Assembly (NCBI RefSeq): GCF_000429605.1 | Contig: NZ_AUCE01000012.1 | Coordinates: 310,001-374,000, forward strand | Direction: 5' to 3' | Source of the DNA: Azonexus hydrophilus DSM 23864 | GTDB taxonomy: Bacteria > Pseudomonadota > Gammaproteobacteria > Burkholderiales > Rhodocyclaceae | Length of the DNA: 64,000 nt | Translations under genes and position numbers: made by a program | Notes under the pieces: model-generated | Told to the model about the DNA's origin: nothing | The model's input: the letters and a program-made list of their open reading frames with translations, nothing else | Databases searched by the model: none | Shown: positions 52,970-61,496 of the stretch, piece by piece | How the letters are laid out: each line of letters opens with the position of its first letter | Position numbering within the stretch: position 1 is the first letter of the stretch

Positions 52970-54044
52970 GGTCGACGAGGAGTTGGCGTACCGTCAGGCC
53001 GGCCGCTTCAAGTTGCTTCTGCAGTGTAGGCAGCGAATCGCGCAGGCGGGATTCGCCATCGCTCGAGGTGGACAGGATGCGGATGCCGAGCTCGCCACCT
53101 GGCTGCAGATGCAGGCGAGCATCGATATCGCCCAGCAGGGGCAATTGCAGCTTCAGGCGGGTATGCCAGCGGGCACTGGCTTCTTCGCCGGTTAACTGAC
53201 GATCTTCCGGGTTTTCACCAATTTCCCACCACATCTTCTGGCCCGGCCAGACCTGTCCCTGCCAGGCAAAGCTCTGGTTGGCCAGTCCGTCGAGTTGCTG
53301 CTGGACGATGGGGGCGATTTCCCGGGGGACGCCACCGGTGAGCGCGGTCTGTCCCGCAGCCGATTCGGTACGCGGGTTGGCGGTTGATGCCGGATTGCTT
53401 GTGGTTGCCGTGGGCTGTCCTGAATTGATTGCCGGAGAGAGTTTACCCTGAGGCTCCATCTGCAACTGTTCGGCGGGCAACTTGCCGCTGATCCAGCGTG
53501 CTTGGTGGGCTTCGTAAAAAACGCCACTTTGACTCAGTGCCTGCTTTAACAGGGGGGCGAGTGCTGCGCCATCCTTTGGCATGGTCGATACCAGCGCCTG
53601 GTTGCCGTTCAGAGGGGCGGCCGGCGCCCGCTTGCCTTCGCCGTCGATGCCTTGCATCAGGTCGCCAATCAGTTTGCCGGCCCGGCTCAGGTAGGTGGCA
53701 ACGGAAGGATCAGCCGTCTTGGCCTGGGCGTCCGATCGGTTGGCGACAAAAGCCAGTGTCAGCTTGCCATCGGACTCTGCGACCTCGAGTTCCAGGCTAT
53801 CCCCGGGCTTTGCGGCAAAGGGCAGTGCCAGCGTAACGTCACGCTGGGCGACCAGAGCTCGATAACTGCCATTGGGCAACAGCGCCTGAATTTCGGCAAA
53901 TATGCGCTGGCCGGGAACGAGATTGCTGAGGACATCGGCAATCCGTTGCGTGGGAGAAACCGGCTGGGTCTGCTGGGATTGTTGCGTGCTACTCGAATCG
54001 GCCAGGGTGGGGCGCAGGGCGCTGGCGACATCCGGCGGAATCAT
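52935..54044 (-). CDS. Second FliK-like hook-length control domain protein
   Basis: Protein of 369 aa with a Flg_hook C-terminal domain (about 285-365: LKLQLPLLGDIDARLHLQPG, LRDSLPTLQKQLEAAGLTVR). The N-terminal part (about 35-120) contains an OB-like segment (GQRIFAEIQALLPNGSYRAL) and the middle is low complexity. It is unlike the fliK at 40142 except in the C-terminal fold. It overlaps the FlhB-C homologue downstream (35 bases) and fliT upstream (4 bases). It may compete with or assist FliK in the export switch; that is inference. Confidence 0.82.
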   Translation of the reverse strand: MIPPDVASALRPTLADSSSTQQSQQTQPVSPTQRIADVLSNLVPGQRIFAEIQALLPNGSYRALVAQRDVTLALPFAAKPGDSLELEVAESDGKLTLAFVANRSDAQAKTADPSVATYLSRAGKLIGDLMQGIDGEGKRAPAAPLNGNQALVSTMPKDGAALAPLLKQALSQSGVFYEAHQARWISGKLPAEQLQMEPQGKLSPAINSGQPTATTSNPASTANPRTESAAGQTALTGGVPREIAPIVQQQLDGLANQSFAWQGQVWPGQKMWWEIGENPEDRQLTGEEASARWHTRLKLQLPLLGDIDARLHLQPGGELGIRILSTSSDGESRLRDSLPTLQKQLEAAGLTVRQLLVDHGTDQSERPST

Positions 54045-54340
54045 GGCTGGATTTTCGGTTTGCTCAGTGCATTAACCAGCGGGGCAATCTGCTCCTTGCG
54101 CGTCATGCAGGCTTCGATCGCGCGCGTCAGCTTGTCTTGCATGGCTTCGAGCCGCTGGCGCGTGATGCTTCCCGATGGCAAGGGACCGTTTGCGGCGTTC
54201 AGTGCGCCAAGCAAGGCAGGCTCCAGGTCCGGCAAGCTTTCCCATTCCCCGTTGTTGAGCATGCTCATCAAGGTATCCAGTTGCTCGTCCAGCGCGGAGA
54301 GGGCGTCTGTGGGCACAGCTGATCCCCCGTTGTTGGTCAA
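54041..54340 (-). CDS. fliT: Flagellar protein FliT-like chaperone
   Basis: Helical protein of 99 aa placed directly after fliS, where FliT (the FliD chaperone) is normally found. Family conservation is weak; the assignment rests on length, helical character (ALDEQLDTLMSMLNNGEWES, IEACMTRKEQIAPLVNAL) and position. The start appears to be TTG overlapping the fliS stop (TTGA); a GTG nine codons in is an alternative. It overlaps the second fliK-like gene by 4 bases. Confidence 0.72.
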   Translation of the reverse strand: MTNNGGSAVPTDALSALDEQLDTLMSMLNNGEWESLPDLEPALLGALNAANGPLPSGSITRQRLEAMQDKLTRAIEACMTRKEQIAPLVNALSKPKIQP

Positions 54341-54738
54341 GCGCCGCCTTTACGGAGGTTTTCACCCATCTCGCGCCAGGCGCCCGAAATTTCACTGAGC
54401 AGCTTTTGCACTTCGCGAATGGCGTTCGGGTCCTGGTGAACGTTGGCGTGAATCAGGCGAGTGACCATGTAGTCATACAGTGCCTTGAGATTTTGCGCCA
54501 GTTCCCCTCCTTCCTCGACGTTCAGGCTGGCCGAGAGGCCGCTGAGGATGATGTCGATGGCTTTCATCAAGGCATTGGAACGGCCGGGAATATCATTGGC
54601 TTCAATACAAGCCAGTGCTTGGTGCATGGCGCTTTCTGCACCATCGAACAAGAGGATGATCAGCCGATGCGGGTCAGCGCCATGGACTTCTGACTCAAGA
54701 TCAATCTGCTTGTAAGCAGCAATGGGGCTTGAAAACAT
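54337..54738 (-). CDS. fliS: Flagellin export chaperone FliS
   Basis: FliS of 133 aa, a four-helix bundle that binds the flagellin C-terminus. YKQIDLESEVHGADPHRLII and LLFDGAESAMHQALACIEAN are conserved; the C-terminal helices include NLKALYDYMVTRLIHANVHQ. Usual length. It follows fliD by 47 bases, in the order fliC-flaG-fliD-fliS-fliT. Confidence 0.96.
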   Translation of the reverse strand: MFSSPIAAYKQIDLESEVHGADPHRLIILLFDGAESAMHQALACIEANDIPGRSNALMKAIDIILSGLSASLNVEEGGELAQNLKALYDYMVTRLIHANVHQDPNAIREVQKLLSEISGAWREMGENLRKGGA

Positions 54739-54785
54739 GCTGGTGCAATCAAAAAGGTGAAAAACTCAGGCAGGTCAACGACTAG

Positions 54786-56153
54786 TCACTTGGTAAACAT
54801 GGCGAGTTGTTGCCCCAAGTAACCGCTCGTAGTCTGCATGGAGTTCACATATTTGTCGAGCGCCGTGAATTGAGCACGGTAACGTTTCTCTACAAGGGCA
54901 ATGCGTGCCTCCATGCTTTCCTTGCTGGCGTTGAAACGTGAGACGGATTCGTTAAGGCTTTTTACCCTGAAGCCTATCGTGCCATTGCTACTCTGCAGGT
55001 TGGTGATGGCGGTTGCGTATTCCTTGCCATAAGCCTGAAGCAGGTTTGTCACGTCATTTGGTGTATCTTTGATTGCCTTCTCCAGCTTGGCTGTATCGAG
55101 CTTGAGTTCGCCGGATTGCTGGATGCTGATGCCTATTTCATGAAGTGCTTTCAGGTTGGCGCTGGATAACTCGCTGGGAACACTGGTGCGTACCGAACCG
55201 AGAACGGAAAGCACGGAGCGCGCCGAACTGTCGCCGTTCAGGGCCTTGGCTGTTTTAGTGGCCTCATCGTAGCTGCTGTTGGATTTGATGACCTTGGCGA
55301 CCTCGTTGTAACCATCAACGAAGGCTTGGACTGCCGTAGTGATCTTGGCCGTGTCAGTGTTGACAGTGATGTTCGAAGTGCCAAGCTTGGCTGCGGTGAG
55401 TGTCAGCCCTTGAATGGCGCTGGAGAATGTGTTCGTGCTTGAGGTAACCTCGATGCCATCGATCTTCATCTTGGCATCCTTGGCCGAACTGCGCATCAGA
55501 CCATCCGCGGCGTTTGCGATGGCAATTTCTGAATCGGTCAATGTTGCGACTTCTAGTGCCTGCCCGGAGGACGGGGCGGCGGAGGATGTCAGGGTGAAAC
55601 TGTTCTCTGCTCCCGGCTTGTCGCCGGTGAGGATCATGCGCTGGCTACCGTCGCCCGAGGTTACGACTGTTGCCGTGATGCCCGCTTTGGCGCTGTTGAT
55701 CTGCGCGCTGACTTGCGACAGCGTTGAGCCGGCATCAACGGGGACGCTGATCGGGGATCCTCCGTCGATGCGGATCTCGATGCTGCCTGCACCAAATGTG
55801 GTACCGGCAGCATAGGCGTCGGAATAGCTTTTTTGCGGGCTGGCTAGTTGCGTGACTTCCATCGTGTAGGAACCAACGGCGGCCATGAAACTTGCGGATG
55901 CATTCAGTACCGAAGTTTCGCTGGAGCTTGCGCCCATGGCAGACAGTCGCGATGGAAACTGCCAGGTTTCGGCCGCGCTCTTGAAGCTGTCCAGCTTGGA
56001 ATTAAGGGTGCCGTAAACCGAAATCTTGCTTTTGGCAGACGAAATTTGGGCATCGATGCGAGAAATTGGTGCACGCTCAGCCGCAAGAATCTTGGTGAGC
56101 ATGTTTTGCAGATCGACGCCTGTGCCGATACCCAGTGAACTGACGCTTGCCAT
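54786..56153 (-). CDS. fliD: Filament cap protein FliD (HAP2)
   Basis: FliD of 455 aa, the cap that folds flagellin at the filament tip. SLGIGTGVDLQNMLTKILAA at the N-terminus and the C-terminal coiled coil (VKSLNESVSRFNASKESMEA, YRAQFTALDKYVNSMQTTSG) are conserved. Central domains D2-D3 are present and variable. It is transcribed after flaG, 21 bases apart, with CAGGAGGGTG upstream. Confidence 0.96.
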   Translation of the reverse strand: MASVSSLGIGTGVDLQNMLTKILAAERAPISRIDAQISSAKSKISVYGTLNSKLDSFKSAAETWQFPSRLSAMGASSSETSVLNASASFMAAVGSYTMEVTQLASPQKSYSDAYAAGTTFGAGSIEIRIDGGSPISVPVDAGSTLSQVSAQINSAKAGITATVVTSGDGSQRMILTGDKPGAENSFTLTSSAAPSSGQALEVATLTDSEIAIANAADGLMRSSAKDAKMKIDGIEVTSSTNTFSSAIQGLTLTAAKLGTSNITVNTDTAKITTAVQAFVDGYNEVAKVIKSNSSYDEATKTAKALNGDSSARSVLSVLGSVRTSVPSELSSANLKALHEIGISIQQSGELKLDTAKLEKAIKDTPNDVTNLLQAYGKEYATAITNLQSSNGTIGFRVKSLNESVSRFNASKESMEARIALVEKRYRAQFTALDKYVNSMQTTSGYLGQQLAMFTK

Positions 56154-56174
56154 GATGACACCCTCCTGCTTAGG

Positions 56175-56564
56175 TTAAGCCTTGTCCCGGATCAGTAGAC
56201 CTTGCAGTTTATCCAGCGCCTGAGCCAGGGCAACCGCTTCTTCGGACGGCATCTGCCGGATGACTTCATTGGAATTGCGGTCAATGATTTTGACTACGCG
56301 GATACCGGATGATTCATCAACCGAAAAATTGATGTCGGCCTGGTTTGGCGCCACGAATTTTGCCAAGCGATCAACGGCGTCCTCAACACTCTGGCGCGAC
56401 GGTGCATTTTCCTGTTCGCGTTTGGCGGTCGAAGGGGTGTTGGCCTGCTGGGCGCCGGATGCCGGGGCTTCCGATTTCAGCGCGGGGCGCGCAGACTGTT
56501 GGCCTGCTTCGCCAGGCATGGGCTTGGAAACCGCGCCAACGGAAGCTGCAGATTCTATGTTCAT
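56175..56564 (-). CDS. flaG: FlaG family protein
   Basis: FlaG of 129 aa. The N-terminal half is Ala/Gln/Pro-rich and variable; the C-terminal FlaG domain (about 60-125) has VEDAVDRLAKFVAPNQADIN, FSVDESSGIRVVKIIDRNSN and EVIRQMPSEEAVALAQALDK. FlaG is implicated in filament length in several bacteria. It lies between the flagellin terminator and fliD, with AGGAG before the ATG. Confidence 0.94.
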   Translation of the reverse strand: MNIESAASVGAVSKPMPGEAGQQSARPALKSEAPASGAQQANTPSTAKREQENAPSRQSVEDAVDRLAKFVAPNQADINFSVDESSGIRVVKIIDRNSNEVIRQMPSEEAVALAQALDKLQGLLIRDKA

Positions 56565-56583
56565 TTTCTACTCCTAACGAACA

Positions 56584-56618
56584 AAGGTGCGGAGGCTGTT
56601 TGCAGCCACCGCACCTTT
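56584..56618 (-). terminator. Rho-independent terminator after fliC
   Basis: Long hairpin with a stem of about 14 bp (GGTGCGG-T-GGCTG paired with CAGCC-T-CCGCACC, one mismatch) and a short loop, followed by TTTG on the minus strand. It separates fliC from flaG-fliD. Confidence 0.85.
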
Positions 56619-56642
56619 TCGGAAAACCGCTGAAGCTAGCGG

Positions 56643-57323
56643 TTAGCGCAGCAGCGACAGCACGTTCTGCGGGATGGCGTTGGCCTGGGCAACCATGGCC
56701 GTACCAGCCTGCTGGAGCACCTGGAAGCGCGACAGACGCGAGGTTTCTTCGGCGAAGTCGGCATCCATGATGCGGCTGCGGGCGGCTTGCTGGTTTTCGT
56801 AGCTGACGCGCAGTGCCTGAATGACGTATTCCTGATTGTTCATTTCAGCACCGGCCGAAGCACGGGCAGAGGCTACGGAGTCGAGCGTCGCCTGGTCTGC
56901 GGCTGAGGTGACGGCAACCGAGGTGAAGACACCACCGGCGGCAGCTGCGTCGGTTTGGATATCACCGGCGGTAGAGACAAGTGCATCCAGTTCGGCAGTG
57001 AATTGACCGGAGGTGGAACCCGCAGCTGCAACCATCGCGTTCAGTTCGATGATTCGGGTGACGATATCGCCGACCACCGCCAAGGCACCATCGCCGATCT
57101 GTGCAGCAGAGATCGCATCCTGTGCGGTCCGGATATCCACTGCCGTGACGCGCGACTGGGATTCCTTGGTCATGCCGACGGCCAGACCCGAGGCGTCGTC
57201 CTTGGCGGAGTTGACGCGGAGGCCGGAAGAGAGGCGCTCAATCGCCGAGGAGAGGCCAAGGGAATTCTTGGCCAGGTTGCGTTGCGCGTTGAGCGAGTAA
57301 GCGTTGGTGTTGATCTGGGTCAT
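56643..57323 (-). CDS. fliC: Flagellin FliC, unusually short
   Basis: Flagellin of 226 aa. N-terminal D0/D1 (MTQINTNAYSLNAQRNLAKN, IERLSSGLRVNSAKDDASGL) and C-terminal D1/D0 (RIMDADFAEETSRLSRFQVL, AMVAQANAIPQNVLSLLR) are intact. Between them only some 100 residues remain, with no D2/D3 and much of the usual D1 beta-hairpin missing (AAAGSTSGQF to SAADQATLDS region). That is shorter than the roughly 270-residue minimal flagellins I know. GGAG precedes the ATG, and a strong sigma-28 promoter lies upstream. It is the only flagellin gene in the window. Confidence 0.95.
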   Translation of the reverse strand: MTQINTNAYSLNAQRNLAKNSLGLSSAIERLSSGLRVNSAKDDASGLAVGMTKESQSRVTAVDIRTAQDAISAAQIGDGALAVVGDIVTRIIELNAMVAAAGSTSGQFTAELDALVSTAGDIQTDAAAAGGVFTSVAVTSAADQATLDSVASARASAGAEMNNQEYVIQALRVSYENQQAARSRIMDADFAEETSRLSRFQVLQQAGTAMVAQANAIPQNVLSLLR

Positions 57324-57414
57324 TTTGCATCTCCTGGTTGATTGTACCTTGGGGCCTCAGGGCATATGCCCTTATTGCCTCATTCTTGCGGCGATTGATT
57401 CGCTGACAGTTTCA

Positions 57415-57441
57415 TTAACGGCCATGCCGGGATTTACTTTA
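57415..57441 (-). promoter_or_regulatory. Sigma-28 (FliA) promoter of fliC
   Basis: On the minus strand: TAAAGTAA, an 11-base spacer, then GCCGTTAA, close to TAAAGTTT-N11-GCCGATAA. Its -35 half overlaps the stop codon of the glycosyltransferase gene. The leader to the fliC ATG is about 85 bases. Confidence 0.9.
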
Positions 57442-60400
57442 GTGTTTTTTTTCCGAAATCGGCAAGTGGGTAGCCAGCCATTCCGGGAGATTGTATTCGA
57501 GCAGGAAATTGGCGCTGACCCAGTGATGCATGCGTTTGCCTTCGACCTCGCGGGCGTCGGCATCATGAATACGCTCACGTAGTGCCGCTATCCAGGCCTT
57601 GGCGTTGTTGGGAACACAGCAGGCGGGACTGTTCCGGTAAGGGTCGATGTCGGTGCACACCACCGGGAGGCCGAGAATACCGTATTCCAGCAGGCGCAAA
57701 TTGCTCTTGCCTCGGTTGAATGGCGTTTCGGCCAGAGGCGCGACGGCAATGTCGAGATTCAGCCCGGCAAGATATGCAGGGTATTCGGAAAGTTTGACCA
57801 AGGGGTGGTACTCGGCAAGCAGAGGTTTGATATCTTCCGGGCACATGCCGAAAAAAATCCAGTCAGCTTCTTTGCGGGTTGCTTCTATGACTTCCTTGAG
57901 TAGCACCAGGTCGCCCTGATGCGTCGTGCCGCCTGCCCAACCGATGCGCGGGCGGACGGAAGTTCTTTTCAGTTTTGGCAGAGATAGCCAGGTTTCACCG
58001 GGAATCAGGTTGGGAAAAACGCGGATGTCGGCGATCAGGTTGCGGTAGGAGTCGGCCAGATAGTCCGTTGAAACGACTAAGCGGTCGCAGTGTTCCAGTG
58101 CGTATTTGAGACGCGTGCGGCTGTCGGGCGGGATGTTGATCTTCATCGGGTTGGTCTCATCAAGCTGCGTCAGCAGATCGTCCATGGCATAGACCATGAA
58201 GGGTCTGGCAGGAAGTCTATGCCAGGCGTTCAGTTCAGCCAGTCGAGTATTGTTGACATACTGATGCACGATGAGGACATCGGGCTTCATTCGCAGCAAG
58301 TCTGCTGGCGGTATATTTGGCTCACCCTGTCTTTGCACGTGAATGGAGGCTTGTGCCAGTCCCCGGTCGTGCACTGCCTGAACCGGTATGCCGAGGCGAA
58401 TTGCGCCTTGGCCCGCTTGTAGGGGATGCGCCAGAATTCGGGGCAGATCGAGCGGCATCCGGTCCCAGATGGCGGCATGCGGTGTTGGTGCGGGCTTGGA
58501 CGACGAGAGGGAGAGGTTCGGGCTCCACAGCGGATCGACTGCAGCCCGGGGCCACCAGCGTTGGTAGAAGTATTCCCGGGCTTTTAGTCTTGTGTAGGCC
58601 TTTCCGGCTTCGGCGAGCGGGTCCAGTGCGGGGGCAATGTCGCTGACATCACCGAAGCCAATCGATGACAATGGTTGATAGATCAGTCTCAGTCCACTGT
58701 CTCGTAACTTGAGGGCGAGGTCGATGTCGGCAAAATAGTCGCCAAGGTTTTCGTCATCGAAACCTCCGGCCGCGCGGAGCCCATCAAGCCTGATCAGCAT
58801 GCAGATCGTCGATAGTGCGCTGACGTCGCGCGCGGCTTTGATGCTGCTCAGATATCCGGCACTTTCTTGCGTCGCACTTTTTTCGTACAGAGGGGCAGCG
58901 ATGCCGTTAAGGATCTTGTTGATCGGGAGGCGGGTGCCAGCCTGTGGTCCAGACTCTGGGGTGATGTCGCCTGCCGTGATGCCGAGTACCAGTCCGGCAT
59001 GATGAATGGAGCGGGCGTCTGGTCGGACGATGCACGGAGTAGCTCCTCCAACGCCGCTTTGGGCGCATGTGCTGACCAGTATTTCCAGCCATTCAGGATC
59101 AATGACACAGGCTTCTTCGTCCAGGAAGACGATAAATTCTCCTGTTGCGGATTGGCTGGCAGCGTTGCACAGGCTGGCGAGACTGCCAGGGCTGGGCCTG
59201 ATGACCTCCAAGTGCGAATCGTTGCTACGGACGAAGGTCTCCAGCCAGTCCTCGAGGTCCGCATCACGGACATCCTGAGCCAGAACCAGACGGAGTTGCA
59301 GTTTTTCCCGCGGATAGCGAGTTTCCTTCGTCAGGCCTTGCAGACAGCGTTGAAGCAACTCAAGACGTCCTCTGGACAGAACGGCTAGCGTAAGGTTCGG
59401 GAGTGTGTTCAGACGGTAGCGAATATTCCAGCTTTTCCCGGTCGCGGGGACAATTTCCGTTCCCGTCTTTTCATGATCGACGTATTCGAGAACGGATATC
59501 ACGCAGGTTTTCGGATCACTCGGAAATTCCATAGGGTAGGAAATGAGTACGTCCGGGATGTGTCCGATGCTTTGCCAACCCGAACTGCGAGCCGTACGCA
59601 GTATCTGGTGAAACCAGGGGCTGGCGGAATGTGGAGAGGCCCCGCCGATGGCATTCCAGTTCTGGCGTGTCATGCAGACTGGTCCCGCCAGATCGGCTGA
59701 CTCCATTGCTGCAGGATTGACACCTGGTTTGAAACGGGGAGCGAAGGTCTGCTCTCCTGTATCGAAACAATCGTCGTCGACAAAGAAGCAGCAAATCCCC
59801 GCTGACTTACCTGCTTCGACGGATATTCGCCAGAGGTACAAGGGGTCCAGGCGTGCACCCGCGGGGAGTTCCAGGACCCAGTCTGGCTGGTTGATCTTGA
59901 CCACGGCATCCATGACAGGTTTTGCTTCATCCAGGCTGGGCAGGGTGTGCCAGGCAATGCAGGGAATTTCCTCCAGTCCATCTGGTGCCGGAATCTGCGT
60001 CAGGATGTCCAGTTGCCAGGTACCGAGATGTTGCCGATTTAGGCTGTCGAGGGTTTCCGCAAGAAGCGTCTCGTGACCATCGGGAACCCGAATGAATATC
60101 TGAAAACGCCGTCCTTCTTCGTCAAGTTCGGCGATCTCGTTTGCGAGCCGTTTGATGTCTTTCTCAGACAAGGCGCGCAGTCTTTGCCATTGTTGATAAG
60201 CCTGCTCGAACGGGGTGCCAGCAAGCGCTGATTCTCTAGCCGGTGGCGTAAACCCGAATTCGGCGGCTTTGAGTTGCAGGTGCTTCCACGTGTTGACGTA
60301 TTCCTTTCGGGTGTCGCCCTGCTTTTGGGTTTGCCCCTGATGCATCCGGAATTTGCATACAGGGTGAGCAACATAGGCCAAGTCCCCCTTGGATAGCAGG

Positions 60401-61440
60401 TGCATGGCAGTGCAGACGTCACCGAGGCCGACGCACGGAAAGCCATGCAGGGTCATGATGTTCTTTTCCCTGACAGCCAGGGCATCACTTTTCCGGAACA
60501 TCATGGCGGTGGGTTCGCCAAGATAATTGATGCGGGTGGAGAGAATTTTTTCAATGACCATGCGGCCATCGAATTGTCCTGAGCTGGTACTCAGCGGTTT
60601 GCCCAGAAGGTCAGGGGACAAGGACGAGCCTGATGCATCGATTGGTTGCCGCTGTCCGGTGGCGAGCGTTGCGCCCGGGGCTTTGTTCAGGGCATTCAGC
60701 AGTTGTTCGACGGCATCATCCGACAGTTCGTCGTCATCGCATACGGGCTTGATCAACTCGCCGCTGGCAAGCCGAATGCCCTTCATGAGATTTTCCGCCT
60801 CTCCCAGCGCTGGACGGTTGCGGATATAACTGATCCGTGGGTCCAAGGCCTGAAATTCCCGGGTGAGCTCGCCGATCCTGTCGTTGGGGCTATCGTCGAG
60901 AACGATGATTTCGATGTTCGAATAGGTTTGCCTGAGGCACGAATCGATGCAGATTTTGAAGAAATCGCTGCGGAAGGCAGGGATGAGCAAAGAGACCAGA
61001 GGATTCTTGTTCGTCTCGGGAATAGGCTTGAGGATTTCGAGAATCAATCCCGGGTTTCCAAGCTTTTCCAGGGTTTTCTGGTCCGCTCGACAGCTCGCCG
61101 TGAATGCTTGCGGCGGCATGAGGCCACAAAAGGCGGCATAGTCCGCCAACTCGTTCTGCAGGTTACGTAGCGCTATGCCTGGCGGGGTGTTGATGCACAG
61201 GCGAATTTTTCCACCCGGCTTCAGTATTCTCCGACATTCCCGAAAGATCTTCTGGGTCTGCGGCCCTTCGAATCCCCCTGAGGTTTCCGGAATGATGATT
61301 TCGCTGATCGAGGCATTGTCGTAGGGCAGCATGCCGTGAAAGTTGTCATCAGGAAAGCTTGTTCCATGCCGTGCATGCCCGGGAATATCAATCGGTGCAT
61401 CACTTAACAGGATGGACCGAGGTGCGTTGGTTTTTTGCAT
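57439..61440 (-). CDS. Multi-domain glycosyltransferase (three GT2-like and one GT4-like unit)
   Basis: Protein of 1333 aa, no signal peptide or TM segment. Domains: about 1-125, a degenerate class I methyltransferase-like region (FRECRRILKPGGKIRLCINT) without its SAM glycine motif; about 147-390, GT2 with PLVSLLIPAFRSDFFKICI and CDDDELS; about 447-670, a degenerate GT2-like unit (CCFFVDDDCFDTG); about 680-935, GT2 with NLTLAVLSRGRLELLQRC and FLDEEACVIDPEW; about 995-1333, a GT4-like unit (RIGWAGGTTHQGD, NLRLLEYGILGLPVVCTDID). It probably builds a glycan; flagellin is a plausible acceptor because fliC is the next gene. Specificity is inference. Confidence 0.85.
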   Translation of the reverse strand: MQKTNAPRSILLSDAPIDIPGHARHGTSFPDDNFHGMLPYDNASISEIIIPETSGGFEGPQTQKIFRECRRILKPGGKIRLCINTPPGIALRNLQNELADYAAFCGLMPPQAFTASCRADQKTLEKLGNPGLILEILKPIPETNKNPLVSLLIPAFRSDFFKICIDSCLRQTYSNIEIIVLDDSPNDRIGELTREFQALDPRISYIRNRPALGEAENLMKGIRLASGELIKPVCDDDELSDDAVEQLLNALNKAPGATLATGQRQPIDASGSSLSPDLLGKPLSTSSGQFDGRMVIEKILSTRINYLGEPTAMMFRKSDALAVREKNIMTLHGFPCVGLGDVCTAMHLLSKGDLAYVAHPVCKFRMHQGQTQKQGDTRKEYVNTWKHLQLKAAEFGFTPPARESALAGTPFEQAYQQWQRLRALSEKDIKRLANEIAELDEEGRRFQIFIRVPDGHETLLAETLDSLNRQHLGTWQLDILTQIPAPDGLEEIPCIAWHTLPSLDEAKPVMDAVVKINQPDWVLELPAGARLDPLYLWRISVEAGKSAGICCFFVDDDCFDTGEQTFAPRFKPGVNPAAMESADLAGPVCMTRQNWNAIGGASPHSASPWFHQILRTARSSGWQSIGHIPDVLISYPMEFPSDPKTCVISVLEYVDHEKTGTEIVPATGKSWNIRYRLNTLPNLTLAVLSRGRLELLQRCLQGLTKETRYPREKLQLRLVLAQDVRDADLEDWLETFVRSNDSHLEVIRPSPGSLASLCNAASQSATGEFIVFLDEEACVIDPEWLEILVSTCAQSGVGGATPCIVRPDARSIHHAGLVLGITAGDITPESGPQAGTRLPINKILNGIAAPLYEKSATQESAGYLSSIKAARDVSALSTICMLIRLDGLRAAGGFDDENLGDYFADIDLALKLRDSGLRLIYQPLSSIGFGDVSDIAPALDPLAEAGKAYTRLKAREYFYQRWWPRAAVDPLWSPNLSLSSSKPAPTPHAAIWDRMPLDLPRILAHPLQAGQGAIRLGIPVQAVHDRGLAQASIHVQRQGEPNIPPADLLRMKPDVLIVHQYVNNTRLAELNAWHRLPARPFMVYAMDDLLTQLDETNPMKINIPPDSRTRLKYALEHCDRLVVSTDYLADSYRNLIADIRVFPNLIPGETWLSLPKLKRTSVRPRIGWAGGTTHQGDLVLLKEVIEATRKEADWIFFGMCPEDIKPLLAEYHPLVKLSEYPAYLAGLNLDIAVAPLAETPFNRGKSNLRLLEYGILGLPVVCTDIDPYRNSPACCVPNNAKAWIAALRERIHDADAREVEGKRMHHWVSANFLLEYNLPEWLATHLPISEKKH

Positions 61441-61496
61441 TTTGGGTATTGGTGGCCGGGTGGGATGGTGGAGGCTGGTCGTGGCGAATATTACGG

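Noticed and set aside
56595..56615. Sigma-54-like match on the minus strand upstream of flaG
   Set aside because: Spacing fits but both boxes are poor, and the bases belong to the fliC terminator stem.
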